This document shows positions 32,700-43,949 of a stretch of DNA of 64,000 nucleotides, one piece after another. Position 1 is the stretch's first letter, and every line of letters begins with the position of its first letter. Position numbers and translations under genes: made by a program. The notes under the pieces were generated by a model, which was not told where the DNA came from, made no database searches, and saw only the letters and a program-made list of their open reading frames with translations. Origin of the DNA: Melastoma dodecandrum (Eukaryota; Streptophyta; Magnoliopsida; Myrtales; Melastomataceae); assembly GCA_029817715.1 (NCBI GenBank), contig JARUPY010000211.1, positions 360,185 to 424,184 on the forward strand, written 5' to 3'.

Positions 32700-33475
32700 A
32701 TTAATATTCCATTTGCGGAAGCTTTAGAGCAAATGCCCAAATATGCCAAATTCATGAAGGAGGTGTTGTCAAGGAAGAGAAGAATCGGTGAGCATGAAAT
32801 AATTGCACTTACTGAGGGGTGCAGTGCCATTTTGAAAAAGAAGCTACCACCGAAATTAAAGGACCCAGGTAAGTTCACAATCCCCTGTAGCATTGGAACT
32901 AAATTTTCATGTTTTGCCCTCTGTGATTAGGTGCAAGCATCAATTTGATGCCATTTTCCATCTTTGAGAAGTTGAACATCGGGGAGGTAAAACCGACATC
33001 TTTAACTTTGCAATTAGCTGATCGGTCTTACACTTATCCAAAGGACGTAATTGAAAACGTGCCGGTAAAGGTCGATAAATTTATTTTCCCAGCCGACTTT
33101 GTCATTTTAGATTATGAAGAAGATCGAGAAATTCCAATCACATTGGGAAGACCTTTCTTAGCCACAGGACGAACTTTGATTGACGTACAAAAGGGCGAAC
33201 TTACCATGCGTGTCCATGATCAAGATGTAACTTTTAACATATGTAATGCCATGAGTAATCCTAACGAGATTGATGAATACAGCTTCGTGGACGTGAATGA
33301 TGAAATCTTGTATAGAGAATTGTTTGAAAAATACGTGGGTGCATTAATCGAAGAGTGGCCACAAGAGGATGAACCAGAAGGTGTTATAACGAAGAGTGAA
33401 GAAGCTGAGACAGAGCAGGCTGCGTATATGCGTCATGTGCCACGGGCTGAACCGTTGGAACGCCAATCTCTGTAG
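32700..33475 (+). pseudogene. Protease region of Athila pol, frameshifted at the active site
   Basis: The frame from 32700 encodes the usual Athila pre-protease segment (FAEALEQMPKYAKFMKEV, then LKKKLPPKLKDPGKFTIPC). It stops at 32928-32930 exactly where the aspartic protease active site begins: CD is followed by a one-base loss, and GASINLMPFSIFEKL continues in another frame to 33475. A later motif, ITLGRPFLATGRTLIDV, is intact. The protease would be inactive. Confidence 0.75.
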
Positions 33476-33799
33476 CAAAACCATCAACAAAAGAGCCGCC
33501 AGAGTTAGAACTTGAACCGCTACCGGAGCACCTGAGGTATTCATTTTTAGGTTCAGGTTGTACTCTTCCAGTTATTATTTCGGCTGCATTATCTAACGAA
33601 CAGGAAGAGGAACTATTGCAAGTGCTTCGAGAACACAAAATAGCTCTTGGATGGAGCATTGTAGACATTAAGGGAATTAGTCCACGCTATGCATGCACAA
33701 GATCAGGCTTGAAGACAACAAGAAAGCTTCGATCGAGCAACAGAGAAGGCTCAATCCGAATATGAAAGAGGTGGTAAGAAAAGAAATAATAAAGTGGGA
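33476..33799 (+). pseudogene. Pre-RT segment of Athila pol, ending at a large deletion
   Basis: The translation resembles the Athila region before RT (PVIISAALSNEQEEELL, HKIALGWSIVDIKGISP, RRLNPNMKEVVRKEI), with a frameshift near 33690. At about 33797 the sequence passes straight into the start of integrase (WDEPLLFKKCADQIIRRC). All of RT and RNase H, normally over 1.5 kb, is absent. Confidence 0.7.
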
Positions 33800-34973
33800 T
33801 GAACCACTTTTATTCAAAAAGTGTGCAGATCAAATCATTCGACGATGTATACAGGAGGAGGAAATGCAGAAGATATTGGAACAGTGCCACGCATCGCCCT
33901 ATGGTGGGCACCACAGTGGCCACAAAACCACGGCAAAGGTTCTTCAATAAGGTTTTTTCTGGCCTTCACTATTTAAGGATGCACACCAATTTGTTGCTCA
34001 TTGTGATCGCTGTCAACGTGTTGGTAATATATCTCACCGCGATGAAATGCCTTTGAAAAATATTTTAGAGGTTGAAATTTTTGACGTATGGGGGATTAAT
34101 TTCATGGGACCATTCGTTGAATCATTTCGAAATCGATATATTCTAGTAGCTGTGGATTACGTGTCTAAATGGGTAGAAGCTATTGGTTTGCCTACTAACG
34201 ATGCTAGTGGAGTTTTGAAGTTTCTAAAGCATATATTCACACGATTTGGAACACCGCATGCAATAATAAGTGATGGAGGTTCACACTTCTGCAATGCCAA
34301 ATTCAATACCCTCATGAAGAAATATGGCATAAAGCACAAGGTAGAATTGGCTTATCATCCTCAGACGAGTGGCCAAGTTGAGGTATCCAACAGAGAAATC
34401 AAAAGAATCTTGGAAAAGACGGTTAGCCCAAATCGGAAGGATTGGTCGTGCAAATTGGATGATGCTTTACGGGCTTAAAGGACAGCTTACAAGACACCAA
34501 TTGGGACCTCACCATACAAATTGGTTTACGGGAAAGCTTGTCACTTACCGGTTGAGCTAGAGCACAAAACGTTTTGGGCAATACAGAAGCTTAATCTTGA
34601 TCTTGAAATTGCAGGTAAACAACGATTACTTCAACTCGATGAACTTGAAGAATTTCGGCTGGATGCATATGAGAATTCCAGGATCTATAAAGATAAAACA
34701 AAGAAATAGCATGACCAACGCATCAAAGATCGACAGTTCAAACCAGGCCAGCTCGTTTTACTTTTTAACTCACGTTTAAAATTGTTTCCTGGCAAATTGA
34801 AATCTCGTTGGTCAGGGCCGTTCAAGATTACCCAAGTGTTTCCGTATGGAGCTCTTGAATTGGAGAGGTTGAATGACCAAGGTAGGTTCAAAGTAAATGC
34901 AAGTAGAGTGAAGCACTATTTGGGAGGAAGTGTCGAACAAGGACAATCAACATTGTTGATGAGTGAAGCATGA
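33800..34973 (+). pseudogene. Integrase of Athila pol, interrupted
   Basis: The zinc-binding region is at about 33870-34020 (SPYGGHHSGHKTTAKVL, then HCDRCQRVG). The core has Asp in [10 protein letters not shown], Asp in IISDGGSHF and Glu in SGQVEVSN (near 34380). A frameshift lies near 33950, and in-frame stops are at 34476-34478 and 34707-34709. The C-terminal part (KSRWSGPFKITQVFPYGALEL) runs to a stop at 34971-34973. Confidence 0.8.
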
Positions 34974-36561
34974 TTACATGGGAAGGACGTAAAATCAAGC
35001 GCTTCTTGGGAGGCAACCCAAGTTCTTTCTTATTTTTTTCGTTTTTCGTAGGTCTAATTACTTTCATTTTGATTGTTATTTCAATTTAATGTCTTCTATT
35101 ATCATATTTAGTGGTGAAAAGCAGAAAAGTCGGCCAGCTGCATCGCAGACGGATGGGAAGCCACATAAACTTTGTGCTGCTGCACGGAAATTTCGTGCAG
35201 TTGCACCGTCAAGAGCACAGAACCACAGAAACTCTGTGCAGTGTCATCAAAATTTCGCGCAGCTGCACCGCCGAGAGCACAAAGCCACAGAAACTTCGTG
35301 TAGCTGCACCATGACGACCTCAAAAGCACAGAAACTTCGTGCAGCTGCATCGGAAATCTCGTGCAACTGCACCCAAAAAAAAATCCTCAGAAATTATTCA
35401 TTCTTACCCTAATCCATTTATTTCTCTTTTCTAGGGAAGTGCTCACGCATCCAAAATCACGAAGCAAACTAACTCCACCCTCGATGTTGATGAGGACGAT
35501 GAGGATAGCGACTCGGATGCTATAGCAGAGTGAGTACACATACCCTCTATCTTTTTGAGTATATCTCACTTATTAACTTTCGCACCGAGGACGTTGCTTT
35601 GTTTAGGCTTGGGGGTGTAGTGTGACATTGAGTGGTGTTAATTTTGAAAGTGATATTTACTAGGGGTGAGTCATGTTTAGGTACTCCTCAAGGAAGCCTT
35701 AGAAACTTGAACAGGGAATGTCTTTATTCAATGATGCGCTTAAGGTTTGCAGTCGTAAGTGCGAAAAGATGAAATTCTTTGCTTAGTGTGCCAAATTTTT
35801 AGAACTTGAAAAAAAAAAAAGAGATCTCCCTGTAGGAAGCGTGCTTAGCAGTGGTAGGTTACATCTCCTTAAAATGTATGGTGGCTAGTGACGAGTGGAG
35901 TTGCCTGAATTATCTCTTGAAACGAAGTCTTTGGTCATTGTGATTAAAAAAAAAGACAATAAGGTTGCCAAGGCTCTGAGTACCAATGTTCAGGTAAATT
36001 TAAAAAAGAAAAAAGAAAAAAAAAGAATAGAGAAAATGGCGTTGCCTGAATGTGTGCTTGTGGTGTGAGTCTTCCGTGCTAGCTTGAGTGATTGATCCGA
36101 GGGGTGTCTTATCACCTAATGCCTTGGTTCAACTGAACTGGGAATCATTAATTGAGAGCTCGCTACATGAGCTTTTGCCGGAATTAGATGATACATTTAG
36201 AGTCGTGCAACCATAAAAAGAAAAAGAAAGAGTAATGATTGTAAAGAAAAAAAAAAGAAAACCTTTGATAAGTGGAGAGGGATGTTTGTGGTGATCTTTG
36301 CAAGTTCCTGGTTGACATGAGCTATTGGGAGTGTATGCTTGTTAATGTTGAGTGTGCAACCTGCTAGGATGAAGATATTGTATTTTAAAGCTTTTAGTTG
36401 AGCATGCCAGGTACTGAATGGAATCGAGATGCATGAGAAGAACGCGACCATGTCTGAGAATGTTATGAGAGGTGTTTCTACGTTTGAGTGACTTGGGTTT
36501 GCTGAAGAGACGTTTAGTTTTTACCTTTGCTCGGGACTAGCAAAATTTAGGTTTGGGGGTG
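34974..36561 (+). other. 3' region of the Athila element, with degenerate tandem repeats and polypurine tract
   Basis: Intact Athila elements often carry an env-like ORF here; none is recognisable in this 1.6 kb. From about 35110 to 35375 there are degenerate repeats of a unit close to CAGAAACTTCGTGCAGCTGCACC. An acidic coding-like stretch (DVDEDDEDSDSDA) lies at about 35484-35525. The polypurine tract GGTTTGGGGGTG directly precedes the 3' LTR. Confidence 0.6.
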
Positions 36562-37752
36562 TGATAACTCTATGAAAGTAGAGTTATTTATGTCAATTTC
36601 ATACCTATGATTTGTTAGATTTGTAAAATATTACGCTTATTGAAAATTATTTCTTGTTATTTTACATTATTCTCGAGAATTGGGATACTGCCAAATTTTG
36701 GGTTTATTTCAGATAAAAAATGGAAACAAGAAGATTTCGGCATATCTAGAAAGATTTTGGCAAAGGAAAAGAGTTGAAGTACACGTGGGAGGAGGACTAA
36801 TTAAAGAAAAAAAATATTTTATCCAGATTTTCAGATACTGTCTAGGTTTTATTTTTAGGACAATAAAAGGACTTTGTTCCTTAAGGCTAGAGAAGAGGAT
36901 TCAACTAGGAGAGGATTCGACTAAGAGAGGATTCGACAAGAAGGGGATTCGACGAAGAGAGGACTTCGACGAGGGAGAAGAAGGGAGTTAGCTTATTGTT
37001 TAGGATGATTTTCTTTTATTGGAATTGTGTCTCGAAAACAATGTCCGGCTAAACTTTCTTTGCTAGGATTATGTTGAACCGAATTACGTAGTTGAATTTC
37101 CTGAACTCGTTTTAGCACAAATTCGTACTTTGGATGTTTATTTATTTCGTTTGATCTTAATGCATGCAATTTGTCTGATCACCGAATTGTATTGATTTGT
37201 TATCCTAATTTAAACTCGGGAGATGAATTTTAGGAGAGAACGTGAACGAAGTAGCCTTGGTTAATATCGCGGGAGCGAATTGACTAGTAAGTAGTATCGG
37301 GAGATATACTTCTAGGTAACCGATAAAGGATTGAATCTTAATGTGTTTTGGCGTTCGTAATTCACTATAGAGATATAGGTTTATAGTGGTTTAGAATAAT
37401 CCTTTATAAACTCGGGAGATGCACTTAGGGACATGAGAATCCGGTTAGTAAACAGAATTAGTATGAATTTGGGATAAACGAATGAAGGGGTTTAACGAAA
37501 CAAGGAGGGGATACTTGATCCTAGGCTTTTCTGTCTATTGAATTCTGATTCTTTGCTTTGGTATTTATTTCTTATTAGTTTAATTTTCAGATTTAAAAAA
37601 CTCAATTTTTCGTATTTACTTGGCTACATAAAAATTGCAATTGTGTATGCTAAAGGATTTTAATTGTTATCCCTCGTGGGAACGATAACTCTACTCATTT
37701 CTATATTACTTATTGTGATTCGTATACTTGCGGTGTGCGAATTCAGCGATCA
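36562..37752 (+). repeat. 3' LTR of the Athila element
   Basis: It begins TGATAACTCTATG and ends GCGATCA. It matches 29778-30964 with scattered substitutions and small indels. Confidence 0.88.
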
Positions 37753-38260
37753 GCAAGCAACTTCACCCATAAGGTACGCCTAACGGTTAGATTCCTCCCA
37801 AACCGACACATCTCGCGGCATTCGCATAACAATGTCTATATGTCTTTCAATTGTCTAAGTACGTGCCTCTATGCGCCCTTTGTTAATATTACACTCTTTG
37901 TGGGTTCACCCACATTTATTACTTGGGCGCCCTCGTCCTCGTTCGGTTGCCTCCAAGGCACATTTCTCTTCATAACACCCACCAACCGCTTGTCCTCTGA
38001 GGAGTGTTGCCTTAGCTCCACGCCTATGAAGTTACCTCACTAAGGAAATCGGGTCACGTGGCTCGTGCCTCCCTCGCTAACTCACTAACATTGCTCCAAT
38101 ACCCACACTAGAGCTTTCCCATTTTGATCATGTTATACTCCGAGTCAATATTCGTCCAGTATTAATGACTACCACTCGACGTTCAAGTGTGTGCAGCCTA
38201 AGCACCCTTGCTAAGTCTCCAAACCGATGGATACTGATCGCTGTCTCCCAACCTGTGTCA
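37753..38260 (-). repeat. 5' LTR of the old gypsy element, second part
   Basis: This continues the LTR broken at 29777. It aligns with about 27480-27771, with an extra block at about 37810-38040 absent from the other LTR. It ends TGTGTCA before GATGG. Confidence 0.65.
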
Positions 38261-38857
38261 GATGGCAACTTCCTAACCGTATGGGAACTTTTATTTCCCT
38301 TTGACGTTGGAAAACTCATTGGGTTATCATCTATGGAGGGATTTGTATTTAGAGCTTCAGTTGTTAAAGATTTAAGTTTCTAGTAATAAAATAAAATAAA
38401 ATTTAAGATCGGAAAATATAAGTGGCAATCCTACCAAAGGCAGGTAATTTGTCTGATATTCCAGTAGAGTACTCCAAAATTTCCACAGAAATAAAAAAAA
38501 AAAAAATCAAATTATTTGAATCAATCCGTCGATGATAAAGACTATAATTCTTTCTTTTTATGTATAGTCATATCATAAATTGGTGTTGCTTTATCATCTA
38601 GTCGAATGGGTAAGAACTCAATATCTTGTAATAACCATAGGGTTTTATTAATGAATGCTCTTAGAGCATTGGTTAAGACATATATAATTTTAAAATATTA
38701 GAAAATAGAAAGAGACACAAATATATTAAATACAAAATATATAACTTACGAAATACAATAAATTTAAAAGCATATTAATTAAGTCTTAACGAGAACCTTA
38801 AAGACACCCGTTAACAAAATTCATAAGGGTAATAACACGTGAAAGATAACTCGGGGC
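38261..38857. other. AT-rich spacer
   Basis: Nothing coding is supported. GATGG at 38261-38265 is the right target-site duplication of the old gypsy element. Confidence 0.5.
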
Positions 38858-38992
38858 CGAGCCAAAGGTGAAGAGCGTGGAAGCTGAACGGTAAGGCGGT
38901 GATGATGCGGATCATCTAGAAGAAGAAAGCCATCGGCATGAACTGCACTATCGTTCGCAAGCAAGAGCGTTAAGTCCGTGACGTGCAAATGA
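38858..38992 (+). pseudogene. LEA_2 3'-end relic
   Basis: The translation resembles the last 45 residues of the LEA_2 gene at 40186: a KKKAIGMNCT stretch corresponds to the KKK...MNC(S/T)MT motif there, and the end resembles its VKSV tail. An in-frame TAG and at least one frameshift interrupt it, and the upstream part of the gene is missing. It is probably the tip of a tandem duplicate. Confidence 0.55.
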
Positions 38993-40066
38993 TTTCATTC
39001 GCTGTAATCAATAGGGGCTGTATTAATACCATATATTTTTTGTAGTGTACCTACGTTTGTTGCATTAAAAATTATAATGTGGGGGATCATTAAGCGGGAA
39101 ATTACTTTTCAAAATCGTTGGGGCCCCGAAAATATTGAAGAGAGAAAAGATGGGGTTTTGGGGATTTTGTGAATTGGGTCAATTTAGGCGGCTGGTTGTG
39201 AATGTTTCTTTTATATATAAATATTGAATGGAAGAAGATATTTTTTTGTATCGCAAATCGTAAAACAAAAAAAACAAACAGGACAAGTCTTTTCGGACGG
39301 AGAAGATAAGACTAATTACTCTTAAGCAAAATATTAAAAATAAAAATATATAAATATTACGTTTTAATTTATAAATTTGAACTCTTAAAAAAGTTAGCGT
39401 TAACTATATTATATAATAATAATATCAAATTCAGTCAAAGCCAGATATCGAGAGTCATATCAGTTTGGCCGAGCAGGAGTGTGTTTGTTTTTTTAGTGCC
39501 AGAAATTAATGTAATAACATAAACTTTATCCCTCCTCCAACTCCATGCACATTTTTGTAAGAGAATCCAAACTCGTTGTTAATTGGGCGATCGGAGACAG
39601 TGACATACAACTACAACGTTTGTGATCTAATTCAGAGGTTACAGGAGACAAGGGAAGTTTACAGGGGCAATGAGTCGTATTTCATTCATGGTGCTTACGC
39701 TGTGTGCCCAACTAATAGAAGTTTCCTCTCATGACCACAACAACTGGGTCGTATTATACAAAGATAATAATATCTGATCTGCTTTGAAAATTCTTTTGCA
39801 TTATTAAAAGTCATCAGTCACATGCGTCTAGAAAGTCAAACCACCTTAATTCCCTCCCCCAAATAACGCGTTACCGTGTCACACTCAATTTGACCCTGTT
39901 GTCCCATGACGAATTTTTTTAGCCGAAATTATCTTTATGACAACATATACGCAAGTGTATGGTATTTTCTTGCTTATTTTCAGTCATCGCAGTTATAACA
40001 AGTCATTGTCATTTTTCACACTTGGAGGCATCCATTCCTGACCAATTCAAAGGAAACCGTTTCACT
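38993..40066. other. Spacer and upstream region of the LEA_2 gene
   Basis: AT-rich sequence without a supported gene. It leads to a TATA box at 40067. Confidence 0.45.
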
Positions 40067-40074
40067 TATAAATA
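40067..40074 (+). promoter_or_regulatory. TATA box of LEA_2 copy 1
   Basis: TATAAATA lies 119 bp before the ATG. An ACC/ACA microsatellite (about 40088-40126) follows, probably in the leader. Confidence 0.6.
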
Positions 40075-40185
40075 GACTTCCAAAACTCCACCACCTCCAC
40101 CACCACCACCACCAACAACAACAACATTATTTCTTGAGTACCGTAGATTCCTTTCGATCTTTCGTTAATCGGACGTCAGGCAACT

Positions 40186-40824
40186 ATGGCGGAGAAGATG
40201 CAGCAGCAGTACCATCCGGCGGAGTCCAATGGATACCACCGTAGCGACCAGGAGGCGCTCCGTACATTGGATGAGGAAGAGAAGCGCAAGAAGCGCATCA
40301 AGTGGGCGATCTACATTGCTGCCTTCACCGTGTTCCAGGTCATGGTGCTGCTTGTTTTCGGCCTCGTCATCATGAAGGTTAAGGGTCCCAAGTTTAGGAT
40401 CGGGACGTTCGATCTAACAAGCCTAAACACGGATCAATCTGCTCCCTCTTTCAACATGTCGTTCATCGCCCCGATCAGGATCAAGAACACCAACTTCGGG
40501 CCTTACAAGTATGATGCAACCACCGTTGAGTTCACTTATGGGGAGTAGTTGTCGGGATGGTGACCGTTCCCAAGAGCAAGGCCAGCTTCAAGTCGACCAA
40601 GAAGGTCAACCTGGAGGTGAACTTGAACTCGAACGGTTTGTTGGGAGCCAACTCCAACCTCGGCAGCGAGCTGAGCAAAGGAGTGATCACGTTGGGGAGC
40701 CAGGGGACCATGAATGGGAAGGTGACTCTGATGCTTATGTTCAAGAAGAAGAAAATCCACCAAGATGAACTGCAGTATGACCGTCGATGTGAACGCCAGG
40801 AGCGTTAAGTCTGTCCAATGTTAA
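40186..40824 (+). CDS. LEA_2 / NDR1-HIN1-like protein, copy 1, with two compensating indels
   Basis: LEA_2 (LEA14-type) proteins of this group are small single-pass membrane proteins linked to stress and defence. The ATG at 40186 opens MAEKMQQQYHPAESNGYH, a basic stretch, a membrane segment (WAIYIAAFTVFQVMVLLVFGL) and the domain start (FRIGTFDLTSL, then IRIKNTNFGPYKYD). At about 40543 a base is missing in a G-run, creating a TAG at 40546. Coding continues in the next frame (VTVPKSKASFKSTKKV) until an extra A near 40752 restores the first frame, ending MTVDVNARS... at a TAA at 40822-40824. Both lesions are one-base homopolymer changes, so the gene may be intact with assembly errors. The length, about 212 codons, is normal for the family. 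Confidence 0.75.
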
Positions 40825-41715
40825 GGGGAATCAGTCGGGCTTGATATCGCATTATAAGTAATAATTTCTTTTTCTCGGAAACGTTCGTCTGTTCTTCTTT
40901 TGGTTTTTGGTTATATACTTTTTAAGAGTTTACCCGATTATACTGAAATTCTTGAAAATATACATCGTCCATGTGTGGCTCGCGGTGTACGTTCGGTCGG
41001 AAATGGCAACAATCGTCTGGCTGGACTCAAGAAACGACCAGAAAGTAAGGAGGCAAACTCCGATGGCCAACACGAAGTCGAGACCAACCATTCGGGAGAC
41101 CACAAACAACAAACACTACTGTCAAAGAGAGCATAAGATCTCATTTAACACTACGTCAATGTCCCAGAACATACTTTTCGAGGCACGATTGCCATGCTCT
41201 CGGCTTATTGCTGGTCATATCAAGAGTGGTTGCTCGAGCCAATGGATCGGTTTGTGACTACCGGGGGCGAAAATAAGTCCTTATAGTTTAATGACTTAAC
41301 CATGTATAACTAATAAATATCATTTTACCCTAATCTCGGTACTAATCATGTTCGAGATTTAAAAACACCATTCATATTGATGAAAAAATTCTAAAGACCG
41401 TTTGAGTTGCGGTAATTACTGTAAATCTGGGAACTTTTTCCACGCAACCTTTTCCATGTCCTGGCTATTCAACACTAGAAAGTTCTTTTGATGTAAACAT
41501 ATATCACCTACCCCAAGGTTCTTGGCAAATAAAGTCACAAGACAATCTAGAAGTCAAAAAGCTTAGCCTCCACCACACCTCAACCGCGTTATGCCGTGTA
41601 ATAAATAACACTTGACCATCAAATTCGGGCATTGCCAAACACTATTATCCACCACTTCACACGAAGAGAAAGACAACCATTCTTGACCAACCCATTTCAA
41701 CTTTAAGTTGCTACT
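40825..41715. other. Spacer between LEA_2 copies 1 and 2
   Basis: It contains the likely 3' UTR of copy 1. An open stretch at 40907-41257 has no recognisable content. The last 100 bp resemble the promoter of copy 1 and include TATAAAT at 41716. Confidence 0.4.
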
Positions 41716-42122
41716 TATAAATGGAGAGTTCTTAGCATCGAGAATGTCACCACACAAACGCCGTCAAAACCTCTGATCTCGCCTTCGACCACAGAGAGAG
41801 TTTTGTTCGTTCATAGACATGGCCGAGAAGATGCAGCAGCAGTAATCACCCGCCGTAGTCCAACGGATACCACTGCAGCAATCAGGAGGCGCTGCGGTCC
41901 TCCAATGAGGAAAAGAAGCGTAGGAAGAGGATCAAGTGGGCCGTCTATATAGCGGCATTCACTGTGTTGCAGGTTGTGATCATCCTCGTCTTCGCCCTTG
42001 TGGTTATGAAGGTCAAGGCACCGAAATTCAGGGTCGGGACATTTGAATCCCTTGCCCTGGACACGAACCAGGCCGCTCCTTCGTTCAATACGACGTTCAT
42101 TCCCCCGATCAGGGTCAAGAAC

Positions 42123-42362
42123 TGTCAAACTTGATTTGAGGAAAAAAATTGTAGAAAATTGTTGGTTGGCAAAAAACTTATCAAACTTACGTTTACAAGA
42201 GCTTCTTAAATAGCAAAAAAGAAAAACAAAAAACCAAAAGAGAATCTAAACCGAAAATAATAAATCTTCTAAAATCTTTTATAAGATTTACTAAATCAAA
42301 TCTTATTCAAACCTAGCACATTAGAAAACAAAATCAAATCCTAAAAACCTTAACCGCAGACA
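42123..42362 (-). repeat. 3' LTR of the Copia element
   Basis: It starts TGTCAAACTTG and ends CCGCAGACA. It is clearly homologous to 46642-46899, with indels in A-runs. Confidence 0.85.
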
Positions 42363-42436
42363 CTCCCTCTTAAGGTTGTTTAGGAAACACTTCAAGTTTT
42401 TGTCTGAGATGCTGAAACTGATCTTTCGGTAAAGAC

Positions 42437-43912
42437 TTAGTCAAAATATATGCGACTTAGATCTCGAGATGGACAATATTCGAGCTTGACTTTATCATTC
42501 TTCACCGCTTCTCGAATTGCATGATACTTGACCGAAATATGTTTTGTCCTACCATGTTGAACCGGATTTTGAGCTATTGCAATAGCAGACTTATTGTCAA
42601 CATATATCACCGTAGGAACCACTTGTTTCCGGCCCATGTCTTCAAGAACTTTTCTCAACCAAATCGCCTGATTGCTGGCCGCTGCAGCTGAAACATGCTC
42701 TGCCTGGGCGGAGGATTGCACTACAACTTCTTGCTTTTTTGAATTTCAAGCAAATACTCCACTTCCAAATGAAAACGTAAAACCTGACGTGCTTTTCGAG
42801 TCCTCAATACTTCCAGCCCAATCACTATCGCAGAAACCTTGGAGGTTTGAACTCTTATTCTTCACAAACCGAATACCAAAATCAACCGTGCCTTTGACAT
42901 ACCTCAACACTCTTTTCGCTGCACAAAGATGGATTTGGCTCGGAGATTACATAAATCTGGACAAATAACTGGCTGCAAACATTAGATCCGGGCGGGATGT
43001 TGATAAATATAACAAACTTCCGATAATACTTCTAAACAACGTCGCATCGGCCGCATCACTTCCATCATCCTTCACCAACTTTAAATTAGCAACGAGAGGA
43101 GTCGGTACCGACTTAGCTTCATTCATTCTGAATTTTTTCAGCAAGTCCGTGGCATACTTTGTTTGATTAAAAAAGACACCGTCATCTTCTTGATGTATCT
43201 CGAACCCCAAAAATTAATGCATCAGCCCTAAATCTGACATTTCGAACTTTTCGGCTATGTTGAGCTTGAACTGATTTACCTCCGTTTCATCTCCCCCTGC
43301 GATAAGCAAATCATCCACATATAACGACACGATAAGTAACACTTTACCCCTTGACTTTTTTATGTAAAGTGTTGCTTCCGTCTCACTTCTAGAAAAATCC
43401 TTTTCTAAGAGATAGGAATCAATCCTGCTGTACCACGAACGAGGGGCTTGTTTCAAACCCTAAAGTGCCTTACGAAGCAAACAAACTTTCTCTTCACATC
43501 CATCCACGGAAAATCCATCGGGCTGCTCTACAAAAATTTCTTCATCGAGATAACCATTTAAGAATGCCGACTTAACATCGAGATGAAAGATTTTCCAACC
43601 CATCTTCGCTGCAAGTGCGATTAACATCCTTATTGTGTCATGCCGAGCCACCGGTGCGAAGGTTTCACATAAATCAACTCCGGCTTCCTGAGAATATCCC
43701 TTCACAACCAGCCGTGCTTTGAGTTTATTTACAGAACCATCGGCATTTAACTTCGTTCTATAAACCCACTTTACTCCGATTACCTTTCTATCGGATGGTC
43801 TATCGACAAGATCCCAAGTATGATTTTTATTAATCAAATCAATTTCTTCTTGCATGGCTACCATCCAGTTGACATCCTTAGAAGCAACTTCATAAGAATC
43901 GGGATCTTGCAT
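42437..43912 (-). pseudogene. Copia reverse transcriptase and RNase H
   Basis: Read on the minus strand, the RT begins WMVAMQEEIDLINKNHTWDLV and keeps the catalytic SLYVDDLLIAG (about 43320). RNase H follows (FAWNSKKQEVVVQSSAQAEH, then IYVDNKSAIAIAQNPVQHGR) to about 42437. Nonsense codons split it at 43460-43458 (TAG), 43213-43211 (TAA) and about 42946-42944 (TAA), each at a position where the family has a one-base-different sense codon. The long stretches between are open and well conserved, so decay is moderate. Confidence 0.85.
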
Positions 43913-43949
43913 GGTCAGGTTTACATTACACTAATAAACATCTTGCACA

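Larger units (their letters stand above)
29778..37752 (+). mobile_element. Athila-type Ty3/gypsy element lacking RT and RNase H
   Basis: Its LTRs are 29778-30964 and 36562-37752. The PBS TGGCGCCGTTGCCAGGGA at 30971-30988 fits tRNA-Asp, as is usual for Athila. Flanking GTAAG (29773-29777) and GCAAG (37753-37757) differ by one base. Interior order: gag, protease, a deletion that removes RT and RNase H, integrase, then about 1.6 kb of 3' region. The LTRs differ by about 4-5% over the first 300 bp by eye, so it is older than the Tat element but younger than the LTR it sits in. Confidence 0.88.
26945..38260 (-). mobile_element. Old Ty3/gypsy (chromovirus-like) element, internally deleted and split by an Athila element
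   Basis: GATGG at 26940-26944 and 38261-38265 is a perfect 5-bp duplication. The left LTR is 26945-27771 and the right LTR is 29247-29777 plus 37753-38260. On the minus strand a PBS-like TTGGCATCAAAGC (29233-29245) adjoins the right LTR and is followed by a gag start at 29221. So the element reads right to left. Only a decayed gag remains between the LTRs; protease to integrase are gone. The two LTRs are well diverged and carry indels, so the insertion is old. Confidence 0.75.

Noticed and set aside
40907..41257. Open plus-strand frame between LEA_2 copies 1 and 2
   Set aside because: It has no family resemblance, no promoter or splice context, and lies in what is probably the 3' flank of copy 1.
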